A DNA stretch of 64,000 nt from a bacterium (GCA_035308905.1 DATGFS010000042.1:67093-131092), one strand, 5' to 3'; numbered from the stretch's first letter, positions 8,563 to 18,042 are shown. Numbers and translations: made by a program. Notes: generated by a model not told the origin, from the sequence alone.

Positions 8563-9430
8563 CCGCACGCGGGCGTCGCTGCTCCGGCGGCTGCTGCGCA
8601 GTCCGTCCGGGGTCGCGGGGGCGACGCTCCTCAGCGTGCTGCTGGTGGCCGCGTTCGGCCTGTCGTTCGTCACGCCCTACAATCCCTCGGCGCAGGACCT
8701 CGGCCTCGCGGTGCGCCCCCCGTCGCTCGCGCGGGTGGACGGCGGCGTGCATCTCCTGGGGACCGATCAATTGGGACGCGACGTCTTCAGCCGCCTCCTG
8801 GTCGGGCTCCGGATCTCGCTGCTGGTGGCCGTCGCGGTGGTGCCGCTCTCGACGCTGCTCGGCCTGGCGGTCGGAATGGTCACGGGCTACCGTGGCGGCT
8901 GGCTCGACGTCGCGCTGATGCGGCTCGTGGACGCGCAACTCTCGATACCCACGCTGCTGCTCACCGTGGCCGTGGTGTGCGTGCTGGGTTCCGGCCTGCT
9001 GCAGATCGTGGTCGTGCTGGTCATCGCCGGGTGGCCGCAGTACGCGCGCGTCGTACGCGCGGAGGTCCTGTCGCTGCGCGAGCGCGAGTTTGCGGCCGCG
9101 GCACGCGCGGTGGGCGCGTCCGACGTCCGTATTCTCGCGCAACATGTGCTCCCAAACCTGGTCCCCACGGTGCTTGTGCTTGCTACGCTGCACCTCCCCG
9201 TGGTGATCATCGCGGAGGCCGCACTGAGCTTCCTTGGCCTGGGCATCCAGCCACCCACGCCCAGCCTCGGACAGATGCTGGGATACTCGCAGGAGATGAT
9301 CTGGCGGGCGTGGTGGATGCCCACTATCCCCGGAGTGGCCATTACGCTCGTGGTGCTGGCGTTCAACCTTACGGGCGACCGTATGCGGGATGTGCTCGAT
9401 CCCCGGCTGCGCGGTCTCGGACCGGTGTGA
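8516..9430 (+). CDS. Peptide-type ABC transporter permease (DppC-like)
   Basis: The product is 304 aa. DppC hallmarks are a cytoplasmic N-terminal tail, a first helix, then LLGTDQLGRDVFSRLLVG (about residues 80-97), and an EAA loop with AAARAVGASDVRIL and QHVLPNL. Near the C terminus come ALSFLGLGIQPPTPSLG and DVLDPRLR. The ATG at 8516 overlaps the upstream permease gene by 47 bases; translation from an internal later start would remove the tail before the first helix. It is the second membrane subunit of the importer. No cognate DppD/DppF-type ATPase gene follows. Confidence 0.9.
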   Translation: MAGSTLVFAAPRRAPDRTRASLLRRLLRSPSGVAGATLLSVLLVAAFGLSFVTPYNPSAQDLGLAVRPPSLARVDGGVHLLGTDQLGRDVFSRLLVGLRISLLVAVAVVPLSTLLGLAVGMVTGYRGGWLDVALMRLVDAQLSIPTLLLTVAVVCVLGSGLLQIVVVLVIAGWPQYARVVRAEVLSLREREFAAAARAVGASDVRILAQHVLPNLVPTVLVLATLHLPVVIIAEAALSFLGLGIQPPTPSLGQMLGYSQEMIWRAWWMPTIPGVAITLVVLAFNLTGDRMRDVLDPRLRGLGPV

Positions 9431-9646
9431 TGACGCCGCCGACGGGGCCCGCTCGAGGTTTCATGTAAGTTTTCTGGAGGATCTCTGTCGCCCCGGCGCC
9501 GTCTGATCGAGCGCGTGAACCGGCATAATACGTATCGCGCCCGATGGCCAACCCGATTGAGCGCGCTCATACTAAGGAGACACCACAAGCCGCGTCGCCT
9601 TGGGCTCCGCGCGGCAGACCGCAATACCGAGAGGGTTTGCAGCGCG

Positions 9647-11596
9647 ATGGCGTCGAGGCACGCGCCGAAGACGGCGGGGAGACAACGAAGAGCGAGTCCG
9701 CGGCGCGTTCCGGCGATGCGTCGCGATCACGGCAAAACGCTGCTCGCCGACGCCGCGGAGCACAGCGTCGGCTTGGTCGGCATGGTCGACTCCCGGGGCT
9801 GCTTTACGTACGTGAACCGCGCGCTCTGCCGGGTGCTGGGGTACACGTCGGAGGAGCTGCTCGGCACGCCGTTCGCGCGTCTCCTGTCGCCGAATATCAG
9901 TGTCAGGAAGCAAAAGGAGATCGTGGCGGGGGTGTTCCGGGACCGCGGATGGACGGGTGAGTGCCTGATCCCGCGTCGCGATGGGACAGATGTTTTGTTT
10001 GAGTTGAGCGTCGGCCCCGTCAAAGGGCCGCGCGGCGAGGTGATTGGCGGGATCGGGTATGCCCGGGACCTCAGCAAGGAAGCGGCGACGAGGGCGGCGC
10101 TCCGGCAGAACGAAGAGCAGTTCCGCCAGCTGACCGAGCACATCCGCGAGGTCTTCTTCGTCAGCACACCCGAGCCGGTCCGCGTTCTCTATCTCAGCCC
10201 GGCCTACGAGGAAATCTGGGGCAGGCCACGCCAGGAGGTGTACGATCGCGCCACGGCGTGGATCGAGTCCATCCATCCGGAGGACCGGGATCGCGTCCTT
10301 CGCGTCTTTGCGCGCCAAAGCGGCGAGACGACCGAGATGGAGTACCGGATCGTCCGGCCCGACGGCGCGGTGCGCTGGATCAACAATCGCAGCTATCCCG
10401 TCCGCGACACGACGGGGGCGTTCTATCGCGTGGTCGGGATCGCGGAAGATATCACCGCACGCAAGCGCACGGAGCAGATATTGGAGGAGGGCCTCGCCCG
10501 CACGCGGGAGGCCCACGCCGAGCTGGCCGTGGCCCTGCGCAGGGCGGAGGCGCAGGCCCTCGACACCGCCCTGTTGACCGAGCTCATCGACGTCGTCCAG
10601 GCATGCCCGACCGTCGACGATGCCTACGCGGTGACGGGCGGCATGCTCGCCAGGTTCTTCCCCGCGCAGCCGGGGGCGCTGTGCGTGATCAGATCCTCCC
10701 GGGACGCCGTTGAGACCGTCGCGGCCTGGGGCGATCGAGCCGTTACGGCGCCGACGTTCGGACCCGACGACTGCTGGGCCCTCCGGCGAGGCAAGCTCCA
10801 CGTCGTCCACGATCCTCATGCGTCGACGCGCTGCGGCCACCTGAGCGACGTCCTGCCCGGGGGCGCGGTGTGCGTACCGCTCGCGGCGCACGGTGAAACC
10901 CTGGGGGTGCTGTGCGTCGAGCGTCGGCCGCGACCGGCCGAGACGGCCGCGGACGGGGCGAAGGACGACGGAGACACCGATGTCCGGCGAGCCGCGGTCG
11001 TGGCGGAGCGGCTCTCCCTGACCCTCGCCAACGTGCAGCTCCGAGAGACCCTCCGGCGACAGTCTATTCGCGATCCGCTCACGGGGTTGTTCAACCGGCG
11101 GTTCATGGAAGAGTCGCTGGAGCGGGAACTGCAGCGGGCCGCGCGGACCCGCGAGCCGGTCACGCTGCTCATGCTCGATCTCGACCACTTCAAGCCGTTC
11201 AACGATACGTACGGGCACCCCGCGGGCGACGCGTTTCTGCGGGCCCTCGGTCAATTCTTGGGCGAGCGGGTGCGGGGCCAGGACCTGGCGTGCCGCTACG
11301 GGGGCGAGGAGTTTCTCGTCATCCTCGTCGGCACGTCCGCCGAGGACGCCCGGCGGCGCGCGGATACGTGGCGCGAGGAGTGTCGCGGCTTGAACGCGCA
11401 ATACGCAGGCCGGAGCCTCGGCGGCGTCACCCTTTCCGTCGGGATCGCAACCTATCCGATCCACGGCGAGAGCGGGGACCGGTTGGTCGCAGCGGCCGAT
11501 CAGGCGCTCTATCGCGCCAAGGCGGCGGGACGGGACCGGGTGCTGGTCGCCGACGCCGGCCCGAGCGTGGAGGCCGCACGGGCGAACTCCGCCTGA
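9647..11596 (+). CDS. PAS-PAS-GAF-like-GGDEF diguanylate cyclase
   Basis: The product is 649 aa from the chosen ATG (GAGAGGG about 10 bases upstream); the frame stays open to 9515, and 9716 is another option. Two PAS/PAC sensor modules (about residues 30-145 and 155-275) show GYTSEELLG and a DITxRKRxE linker. A GAF-like region (about 305-455) follows, then a C-terminal GGDEF domain (about 465-640). The active site reads GGEEF, with an RxxD inhibitory site (RGQD) five residues before it, so it should make cyclic di-GMP with product inhibition. No signal peptide or membrane helix is apparent, so it is a cytosolic sensor. The PAS ligand is unknown. Confidence 0.9.
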   Translation: MASRHAPKTAGRQRRASPRRVPAMRRDHGKTLLADAAEHSVGLVGMVDSRGCFTYVNRALCRVLGYTSEELLGTPFARLLSPNISVRKQKEIVAGVFRDRGWTGECLIPRRDGTDVLFELSVGPVKGPRGEVIGGIGYARDLSKEAATRAALRQNEEQFRQLTEHIREVFFVSTPEPVRVLYLSPAYEEIWGRPRQEVYDRATAWIESIHPEDRDRVLRVFARQSGETTEMEYRIVRPDGAVRWINNRSYPVRDTTGAFYRVVGIAEDITARKRTEQILEEGLARTREAHAELAVALRRAEAQALDTALLTELIDVVQACPTVDDAYAVTGGMLARFFPAQPGALCVIRSSRDAVETVAAWGDRAVTAPTFGPDDCWALRRGKLHVVHDPHASTRCGHLSDVLPGGAVCVPLAAHGETLGVLCVERRPRPAETAADGAKDDGDTDVRRAAVVAERLSLTLANVQLRETLRRQSIRDPLTGLFNRRFMEESLERELQRAARTREPVTLLMLDLDHFKPFNDTYGHPAGDAFLRALGQFLGERVRGQDLACRYGGEEFLVILVGTSAEDARRRADTWREECRGLNAQYAGRSLGGVTLSVGIATYPIHGESGDRLVAAADQALYRAKAAGRDRVLVADAGPSVEAARANSA

Positions 11597-11733
11597 GATC
11601 CGATCGACCGGTCTGCGTCGAGTCACCCGAGGAGCCCCGGCCTGGGGCGAACTTCTCTCACCGGCTTCTCGTATCCACCCAGGGTGTGCACGCACCTGGG
11701 AAAAACGCGATCACTGGATGGGGGAGAAGAGGG

Positions 11734-13662
11734 GTGTTCGCAGTGTGCATTGACCGGCTGTTGAGAATTGTTGCCGGCACCATCCTGATCGGGGCGATCG
11801 CCGCCGGCCTCGCGTCCGTGGCCGGGGCACAAACGGTGGCGCCGTACGTCAAGGTCGTGGTCGACGGCAGCCCCATCTACCTCGACGCGCCGCCCATGAT
11901 CGTCAACGGACGGGTCCTCGTACCGCTTCGCGGCGTCTTCGAGCGGCTCGGCGCGACGGTGATCTGGGATCCGGCATCGCAAACCGTACGCGCGCAGAAC
12001 GGCCCGACCGGCGTCGCGTTGACCATAGGCGCGTCACAGGCGGTCGTCAACGGGCAGCCGCAATCCCTCGACTCCCCGGCATTGCTCGTCGGGGGCCGGA
12101 CGATGGTGCCGCTGCGCTTCATCAGCCAGGCGCTCGGGGCCAACGTCAGTTGGGATGCGGCGACCTACACCGTTCAGATCGCGAGCCAAGGGGCCGCGGC
12201 GCCGCCGGCGACCGTTCCGCCGTCGGTCAGCTACCCGCCGGGACAGGTGCCGCCGGCGCCCTACCCGGGGCAGGCGCCGCCAGCGCCCTATCCCCCGGCG
12301 CCCGCGCCGCAGCCGGCAGTCCAGACGATCACAGGGACGGTCACGCAGGTGAACGCGGCCGTGTATCCGGGACAACTCACCGTGCGGACGCCCGACGGTC
12401 CGACCTACACGTATCAGATTGTCTCCGGCACCACGATCACGCGGGTGAACCCCGCGACCGGTCTCAACGGGCCCGTCGCATTGAGCACGATTCAGGCGGG
12501 TGACGCCGTTGCCGTGACCGGCGATCCAAGCGGGACGGCGCAGAGCGTCCAGGCGCTCAACTATACGCCGGCGCCGCCGGGAGCCCCGACGGTCACGGGC
12601 GCGGTGACGGAGGTGAACGCCTCGGCGTATCCCGGCCGGCTGATCGTTCAAGCGTCGAACGGAACCGTCTACACGTACCAGATCGTCTCGGGCACCACGA
12701 TTACGCGGATGAACACGACGACCGGGGTTGGCGGCCCCGTGCCGTTGAGCGCGATCCAGGCGGGCGACGCGGTGACCGTGGCGGCCGATCCGACGGGGAC
12801 GGCGCAGAACGTTCAGGTGTCGTTTGCCGAGATCACCGGTACGATCGCGTCGGCGGGCGGCAACCAGATCGCCCTGCAGGACGGACAGACGTACATGCTC
12901 GCCCCCACCGCACAGGTGATGCGAGACGGCCAGGTCGTCCCGCCCGCGGCCCTCCTACCGGGCAGCGTGGTGACGCTTCGGGTGAACCCGGCGACGCGCC
13001 TGGTGTACGGCGTGAACCTCCGGCAGGCGGCGGCGCCGGGGGCGATTACCGCGGTTACCGTGACGCCGGCCGGGCGTCAGCTGGTCACGGGCGATGTGAT
13101 GACCGTCGTCGCCGCAGGCCCGGCGCGCGCCACCGCGACCTTCGCGATCGCCGGACTGCGGGCCGGCCTCCCGATGACGGAGTCGGCGACTCAGCCCGGC
13201 ACATATATCGGCACCTACGCGGTGCAGCCGGGCGATGCCGTCGCCAATGGGAACGTGGTGGTCAGCCTCACCGCGCCCAACCGGCAGTTGTTGACCGCAA
13301 CGGCTCCGGCACCGGTGTCGATTTACGCGCCCGCGGCGCCGTCAACGGCCGCCGGGGCCCCGGTGATCGTCAGCCCGGCAGCCGGCAAGGGTGTGACGAC
13401 CCCGTTCACCGTGACGGGCATCGCCCCGCCGGGGTCTCAGGTCAAGGTCACCGCGGACTACGATAAGAACATCATCGGCTTTCACTGGCACGGCACGCTC
13501 GGCGCCCAGACCGTCACCGCGGACGTAAACGGGCATTGGTCGGCGACGTTCACTCAGAAACCTCCGGTGCTGGGTGTGAACCTGACGATCACCGCGGTCC
13601 TCACAGACAACACCGGTGCGGCGCGATCGGCGCCGGCCACCGTTACTACCACGCTGCAGTAG
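11734..13662 (+). CDS. Exported stalk-domain (copper amine oxidase N-terminal-like) repeat protein
   Basis: The product is about 642 aa from the GTG at 11734 (SD in GGGGGAGAAGAGGG). The N terminus is a signal peptide ending near VAGAQ. Residues 35-145 hold the two-part stalk domain with paired motifs NGRVLVPLRGVFERLGA and GGRTMVPLRFISQALGA. A Pro-rich linker (about 150-190) leads into two tandem 80-residue repeats beginning with TGTVTQVN and TGAVTEVN and sharing YTYQIVSGTTITR, plus a third, weaker copy. The C-terminal third contains Ig-like beta domains. This architecture is typical of surface or cell-wall proteins that bind extracellular material. A strong terminator follows directly. Confidence 0.85.
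   Translation: MFAVCIDRLLRIVAGTILIGAIAAGLASVAGAQTVAPYVKVVVDGSPIYLDAPPMIVNGRVLVPLRGVFERLGATVIWDPASQTVRAQNGPTGVALTIGASQAVVNGQPQSLDSPALLVGGRTMVPLRFISQALGANVSWDAATYTVQIASQGAAAPPATVPPSVSYPPGQVPPAPYPGQAPPAPYPPAPAPQPAVQTITGTVTQVNAAVYPGQLTVRTPDGPTYTYQIVSGTTITRVNPATGLNGPVALSTIQAGDAVAVTGDPSGTAQSVQALNYTPAPPGAPTVTGAVTEVNASAYPGRLIVQASNGTVYTYQIVSGTTITRMNTTTGVGGPVPLSAIQAGDAVTVAADPTGTAQNVQVSFAEITGTIASAGGNQIALQDGQTYMLAPTAQVMRDGQVVPPAALLPGSVVTLRVNPATRLVYGVNLRQAAAPGAITAVTVTPAGRQLVTGDVMTVVAAGPARATATFAIAGLRAGLPMTESATQPGTYIGTYAVQPGDAVANGNVVVSLTAPNRQLLTATAPAPVSIYAPAAPSTAAGAPVIVSPAAGKGVTTPFTVTGIAPPGSQVKVTADYDKNIIGFHWHGTLGAQTVTADVNGHWSATFTQKPPVLGVNLTITAVLTDNTGAARSAPATVTTTLQ
12330..12820 (+). repeat. Two tandem 80-codon repeats inside the stalk-domain gene
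   Basis: The stretches beginning near 12330 and 12592 encode two copies of the same module, spaced by about 262 bases. Shared blocks include YTYQIVSGTTITR and IQAGDAV. The DNA stays similar (for example ACGTATCAGATTGTCTC against ACGTACCAGATCGTCTC), which indicates a fairly recent internal duplication. Confidence 0.8.
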
Positions 13663-13691
13663 GCGCCGGGGTCAACGCGCCTCGCCACAAC

Positions 13692-13730
13692 GAAGCCCCG
13701 TCCGGCCGCCGGACGGGGCTTCTGGTTTTT
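13692..13730 (+). terminator. Rho-independent terminator
   Basis: A perfect 14-bp stem (GAAGCCCCGTCCGG at 13692-13705 with its complement at 13709-13722) closes a 3-base loop and is followed by TGG and five Ts (13726-13730). It lies 30 bases after the stalk-domain gene and separates it from the convergent DUF2127 gene. The T-run is present only in the plus direction. Confidence 0.9.
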
Positions 13731-13742
13731 GGTCTGGCGCCG

Positions 13743-14258
13743 TCAGGCCTCGCCGCGCCGGCGCCTCAGGTATTTGCGAATCAGGTACCCCAGGATCAGC
13801 AGATTGATCGACACGGCCACGAACTCCGGCGGCCGGGGATGATGTGCGATGCGCCATCCCTCGACCGGCAGGAAGGCCGCGGTTTCGGCGATCACCAGCA
13901 ATTCCCCCCACGCCGCCTGGATCCAGACGCCGATGGTCTCCGCCGCGAAGACACCCGCCCACAGGACCAGCCCGATGCCGAGCGCGAGCGCCTGATTCGA
14001 CGACAAGTACGGCACGTGCGCGGCGAGCCAGTGCACGACCGCGCTGTGCGCGCCGCGTGACAGCCTTCGCGAAAACGCGACCTGGACGGGATTCTCGCCG
14101 GGATGCCCCCGCAGCACGAACGCGAAGACCGCGCCGGCGACGATCGCCAGCGTGCTGATGCCCTTTTGTACCGCGATGAGAAAGACCGGCCACGGCCTGC
14201 CAAAGAACTCCAGACCGGCGCGCCGGCTACCGGCCGTTGGCGCCGACGTGAGCGTCAA
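13743..14258 (-). CDS. DUF2127 family membrane protein
   Basis: The product is 171 aa with a TTG start at 14258 (uncertain). Four hydrophobic segments are visible. The family pattern is clear in the second half: an ETIGVWIQAAWGELLVI-like block, then a FLPVEGWRI segment and a closing NLLILGYLIRKYL helix, matching my recollection of the E..GLW....WAE and IP.E...  features of DUF2127. No activity is known for the family. The protein ends in a run of arginines (YLRRRRGEA). It lies downstream of the DUF2630 gene on the same strand, and the pair may form a small operon facing the stalk-domain gene. Confidence 0.75.
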   Translation of the reverse strand: MTLTSAPTAGSRRAGLEFFGRPWPVFLIAVQKGISTLAIVAGAVFAFVLRGHPGENPVQVAFSRRLSRGAHSAVVHWLAAHVPYLSSNQALALGIGLVLWAGVFAAETIGVWIQAAWGELLVIAETAAFLPVEGWRIAHHPRPPEFVAVSINLLILGYLIRKYLRRRRGEA

Positions 14259-14276
14259 CGGCGGGCGCGGCGCGGG

Positions 14277-14519
14277 CTATCGAATGTAGCCTTCAACTGT
14301 CTTTTCGTCCCGGACCGCGGCGCCGGACGGGTCGAGACCGGCGGCCCGGCGGGCCTTGCGCTGCTGGAGGAGATCCCAGCACTGATCCAGCGTGACCTGA
14401 AGGTGCCGCAGGCGCTCGCGGTCGGCGTCCGTCGCTTCGCCCGCGGACTCTTTGCGCCAGATCTCGTGTTCCTCGTTCGTCAGCTCGTTAATCCGGTGAA
14501 ACACCGTCTTGTCTTCCAC
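14277..14519 (-). CDS. DUF2630 family protein
   Basis: The product is 80 aa, starting at a GTG (14519) with SD GGGAGG about 7 bases upstream; a longer frame from 14564 is less likely. The sequence is highly charged and helical, with the family's core QVTLDQCWDLLQQRKARR and a GLDP segment, ending in VEGYIR. DUF2630 members are short coiled-coil-like actinobacterial and related proteins of unknown role. It is probably cytoplasmic and co-transcribed with the DUF2127 gene 18 bases downstream. Confidence 0.85.
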   Translation of the reverse strand: MEDKTVFHRINELTNEEHEIWRKESAGEATDADRERLRHLQVTLDQCWDLLQQRKARRAAGLDPSGAAVRDEKTVEGYIR

Positions 14520-14632
14520 CGCGTCGCCTCCCGAGAAGCAGTTCCGTACCTGCCCTTCGATCATACTCCAGTGACGCGCGCCCCGACGGTGAAGCCCTGG
14601 GAGTCTGAGCCTCCGGCCGAGAAGCCCCCTGG

Positions 14633-15610
14633 GTGCCGCACGACCAGGTACGATTCGAGGAGTTCGAGGTAAGCCGGCGCCCCGGCTGCCGCCGGGTGAC
14701 GGCCGCCGTGGACGCGGGTCCCGCGGTCGACCTGCCGGTGATCGCGATCGCGGGCGAGCGCCCGGGACCGGTGTTCGTCGCCGCCGCCGGCGTGCACGGC
14801 GACGAGTACGAAGGTCCCCGGGCGTTGTGGGAGGTCTGCGGCTCGCTGCCGCCGTCGTCGCTGTCGGGGGTGTTCGTGGCCCTGCCGATCTGCAACCCGT
14901 GGGCGTTCGCGGCCGGATCTCGCACGACGCCGGCGCATCTCGACGGCGTCAATCTCGCGCGGACGTTTCCCGGAGATCCGGCCGGTTCTCCGACGCAACG
15001 GCTCGCCGCCGCGCTGCTCGCGTTCGTCCTGCGCCTGCGTCCGTCGCTCTTCCTCGATCTCCACAGCGGCGGGGTGCGGTACCGCTTCCTGCCGGCCGCG
15101 GCGTACCGGCGCGGTCTCGGCGACCCGCAGCGCTCACGGGCGGCCGTGCGCGCATTCGGCGTCCGGAACCTATGGGCCGGCCGCGATCACGCCGGCACGT
15201 TCAATTCCGAGACCGCCCGGCGCGGCATTACGACCGTTGGAAACGAGATGAGCGGCGCCGGAGGGTGTCTCGACGAAGACGTCGCGGCCGATCGCGACGG
15301 CGTCCTCAACCTGATGCGCTGGCTCGGCATGCTCCGCGACCGGCCGGCGCCGGAAGTGACCGGACCGTTCTGGGAGACCACGGAGGTGCCGGCGCCCGCC
15401 GGAGGATACGCGCACATGCGGACGTCCGTGGGCGACGCCGTATCCGGCGGCGCGCCCGTGGCGACGGTGCGGACGCCGTTCGGAGAGATCGCCGGCGAGG
15501 CGTGCGCTCCCTACGACGGCGTGGTCTGGGTCACCCGCCACCTGCGGGTGATCGAAGCCGGGGAGATGATCGTGTCGGTCGCGCAACCGGCGAACGACGA
15601 CCACACGTAG
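14633..15610 (+). CDS. Succinylglutamate desuccinylase/aspartoacylase-family zinc hydrolase
   Basis: The product is 325 aa (GTG start). Zinc ligands are visible as HGDEYEG (His55, Glu58) and DLHS (His144), the standard H-x-x-E...H set of the AstE/ASPA branch of M14. The core alpha/beta fold runs through about residue 230, and the C-terminal 80 residues look like the beta-barrel domain these proteins carry (DAVSGGAPVATV...PYDGVVWV). The family removes acyl groups from N-acyl amino acids or related amides. It abuts, tail to tail, an aminotransferase gene, which would fit an amino-acid-type substrate, but that is context only. Confidence 0.8.
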   Translation: MPHDQVRFEEFEVSRRPGCRRVTAAVDAGPAVDLPVIAIAGERPGPVFVAAAGVHGDEYEGPRALWEVCGSLPPSSLSGVFVALPICNPWAFAAGSRTTPAHLDGVNLARTFPGDPAGSPTQRLAAALLAFVLRLRPSLFLDLHSGGVRYRFLPAAAYRRGLGDPQRSRAAVRAFGVRNLWAGRDHAGTFNSETARRGITTVGNEMSGAGGCLDEDVAADRDGVLNLMRWLGMLRDRPAPEVTGPFWETTEVPAPAGGYAHMRTSVGDAVSGGAPVATVRTPFGEIAGEACAPYDGVVWVTRHLRVIEAGEMIVSVAQPANDDHT

Positions 15611-15615
15611 GCGCG

Positions 15616-16926
15616 CTACGCGAACGCGTCGTCGACGCTCTTTCTCAACAGCCGTCCCAATTCCACGATCTCAGCGTCCGCAATCGTGAGCGGGGGTCCG
15701 ACCAGGATCTGATTCGCGGCCGAGCCCGGAAGCGACCCGCCCGCCGGATAGACAAGGAGCCCGTTGCGTAGGGCCGCCGCGACCACGGCCGGGCCGGCCG
15801 CCGGACCCGGCGCCGAAAACTCCACGCCCCACATCAGCCCGAGTCCCCGCACCTCCGCCACGCGCGGATGCCGGCGCAGCGGGTCAAGTTCGCGTTCGAG
15901 CGCGGCGCCCTTGCGTTTGGCCGCGCGGACGAGGTCGTGCGCCTGAATGTATTCGAGTACCGCGGCCGCGGTGGCGCAGGCCAGCGGGTTGCCGGCATAC
16001 GTGTGCCCGTGGATGAACCGCCCGGACACACGAAGGATCTGGTCGCCGACGCGCTCGTGCGCGACCACCGCGCCGATCGGCACGTATCCCGCGCCGAGCC
16101 CCTTCGCGCAGACCACGAGGTCCGGGACGACGCCCCAGTGATCGATCGCGAATTTGGCTCCGGTTCGCCCGAACCCCGTCATCACCTCGTCGGCGATGAA
16201 CAGCACGTCGTGGCGGTCGCAGATCTCCCGGACGACCCGGAAGTACTCGGGCGGCGGGACGACGGCCGCGTTGGCCGCGCCGGAGAGCGGCTCGGCGATG
16301 AACGCCGCGACGGTGCCGGCGCCCTCGCGTTGGATCGCCGCTTCGAGCGCGGTCGCGCACTCGATCGCGCAGCGGCCGTATTCGAGGCCGTACGGGCAGC
16401 GCCGGCAGTGCACCTCCGGAATCTGAGGAAACGGCAGCAAGAGCGGCTCGTACGGTCCGCGGCGCGCGGCGAACCCGGACAGCGACAGGGCGCCGAGCGT
16501 CGCGCCGTGGTAGCTCGCGCGCTTGCTGATGATCTTGTACTTGGAAGGCCGTCCCGCGTCCACCCAATACTGGCGCGCCATCTTGATCGCCGTCTCCGTC
16601 GCCTCGCTGCCGCCGGACACAAAGAAGACGCGCGAGAGACCCGGCGGCGTGAAGGCGACGACGAGGTCGGCGGCGCGCTCCTGCGCCTCGGTCGTAAACT
16701 CCGACCCGTGCGCGAAGGTGATCTGCCGGAGCTGGCGCTCCATCGCCGCGAGGATCTCGGGGACGCCGTGTCCGAGGTTGACGGCGAGGGGCCCCGACGA
16801 GCCGTCGAGGTACTTGCGGCCCTCCGCGTCGTACACATAGACGCCCTGGCCGCGCACGGCGCGGAGGCGCGGAGCGTCGCTGCGGTGCAGGACGTGGCTT
16901 ACGGTACCCGAGAGCGCGTCGCTCAT
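15616..16926 (-). CDS. Class III PLP-dependent aminotransferase
   Basis: The product is 436 aa, the normal length for the family. Landmarks are the early GxYVYDAEGRKYLDG opening, the SGGSEATETAIKMAR cofactor region (about 104-118), SYHG (about 138-141), the metal/PLP aspartate in ADEVMTGFGRTG (about 245-256), and the Schiff-base lysine at about residue 275 in CAKGLGAGY. A Cys-containing insert (CRRCPYG) near 175 is seen in a subset of family members. It moves an amino group between an omega-amino compound and a keto acid, but the substrate is not readable. It is divergent from the ornithine-cyclodeaminase-like gene. Confidence 0.85.
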   Translation of the reverse strand: MSDALSGTVSHVLHRSDAPRLRAVRGQGVYVYDAEGRKYLDGSSGPLAVNLGHGVPEILAAMERQLRQITFAHGSEFTTEAQERAADLVVAFTPPGLSRVFFVSGGSEATETAIKMARQYWVDAGRPSKYKIISKRASYHGATLGALSLSGFAARRGPYEPLLLPFPQIPEVHCRRCPYGLEYGRCAIECATALEAAIQREGAGTVAAFIAEPLSGAANAAVVPPPEYFRVVREICDRHDVLFIADEVMTGFGRTGAKFAIDHWGVVPDLVVCAKGLGAGYVPIGAVVAHERVGDQILRVSGRFIHGHTYAGNPLACATAAAVLEYIQAHDLVRAAKRKGAALERELDPLRRHPRVAEVRGLGLMWGVEFSAPGPAAGPAVVAAALRNGLLVYPAGGSLPGSAANQILVGPPLTIADAEIVELGRLLRKSVDDAFA

Positions 16927-17040
16927 CGTCGTGTGAATTCAAGGACGCCGCGGGCCTTCCTGTGCGGGCGGCGGAGGACGCGGCCGCGGCATGATGCGGC
17001 GAACGGCGCCGCGAACTGTGTACGTGTGACGGTCTCGTGG

Positions 17041-18042
17041 GTGACCGAGGTCAAGGCCGGACTGGCGCGGGCCGCTGAATACGGCGGCGCGTTCATCGAT
17101 GCGCAGGAGGCGAAGCGGCGCCTGCCGCTCGCGGACGCGGTCGGGCTCGTCCGCGACGCGGTGCTGTGGGAGGCCTCGGGGCGCGTCCTGATGCCGGATG
17201 CCCGGCGCGCGGCCCTGCGCTACAGCGCGCAGGGAGACGGCCCTCGCGTCGCGGCCATCTCGAAGTGCTGCGTGATCCCCGCCCTCGACATCGCGGCGTT
17301 CCGTTTTCTCGGCTCCGTCCTCGGCGACGACCCGGTCCGGTTTCTGCATCTGGTGGGTCTGGAGCGGCGCAATCTGCTCGCCACCATCGACGAGCACCTG
17401 ACCTATCTCGTGCGCATCGCCGCGCTGGCGCTCGTCGTCGCCGAGCACACCGTGCCGGCGCCTGCGCCGGTGATAGGCATGATCGGCGCGGGGCGCCTCG
17501 CCCGCGCGGTGCTCGGCGCGTTCATCGAGTCGGGAAGGGCCGGCGAGATCGTCATCGCCTCGCGCCGGCCGGCGTCCCGGGACCGGCTCGTTCACGACCT
17601 GACGGCGGCCGGTTTCCCGCACGTGACCGCCGTCGACTCCGCGCGCGAGGCCGCGGGCCGCGCCGACTTTCTCGTCTCGGCGACGAACGCCGCATCCCCG
17701 ATCGTCTCCGCCGCATGGGTCAAGCCCGGCGCGACGGTGTACGGGCTCGGCGACGCGGTCGAATTCGCCGACGATCTGCTCGTCCGGCGCGAGCGCGGCC
17801 CGGTGCGTCTCATCGTATCCAACTGGCTTGAGTGCGCGCAGCGCGCGGATTTCCGCCGGCTGATCGACGATGGACGGATCGACCAATCCGACGTCGACGT
17901 CGAACTGTCGGACGTCATCTCGGGCCGGGAGCCGGCGCGGGTGGACCCGCGGGGCGTCGTATGCGTGCGCGCACCGGGTAGTGTGACACTCGACGCGCTG
18001 CTCGGCGCCTGGATTTGCGCCCGCCGCGCCCTCGCCGTATAA
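17041..18042 (+). CDS. Ornithine cyclodeaminase/mu-crystallin family protein
   Basis: The product is about 333 aa from GTG 17041; GTG 17026 is also possible, and upstream codons are open but read antisense to the aminotransferase. A Rossmann nucleotide-binding motif GMIGAGRLARAVL sits near residue 140, followed by a basic strand end (IASRRP) as in NAD(P)-binding members. The LVSATNAASPIV segment (about 215) is typical. Family members include ornithine cyclodeaminase, alanine and opine dehydrogenases and ketimine reductases, so the reaction is uncertain. The following gene on the strand is a cysteine hydrolase 61 bases away, which suggests joint nitrogen metabolism. Confidence 0.75.
   Translation: MTEVKAGLARAAEYGGAFIDAQEAKRRLPLADAVGLVRDAVLWEASGRVLMPDARRAALRYSAQGDGPRVAAISKCCVIPALDIAAFRFLGSVLGDDPVRFLHLVGLERRNLLATIDEHLTYLVRIAALALVVAEHTVPAPAPVIGMIGAGRLARAVLGAFIESGRAGEIVIASRRPASRDRLVHDLTAAGFPHVTAVDSAREAAGRADFLVSATNAASPIVSAAWVKPGATVYGLGDAVEFADDLLVRRERGPVRLIVSNWLECAQRADFRRLIDDGRIDQSDVDVELSDVISGREPARVDPRGVVCVRAPGSVTLDALLGAWICARRALAV

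Noticed and set aside
9524-9529. CATAAT as a promoter for the diguanylate cyclase
   Set aside because: No acceptable -35 hexamer lies 16-19 bases upstream (GTCTGA only).
15868-17025. Upstream extension of the ornithine-cyclodeaminase-like frame
   Set aside because: It reads antisense through the class III aminotransferase, which has all its catalytic motifs.
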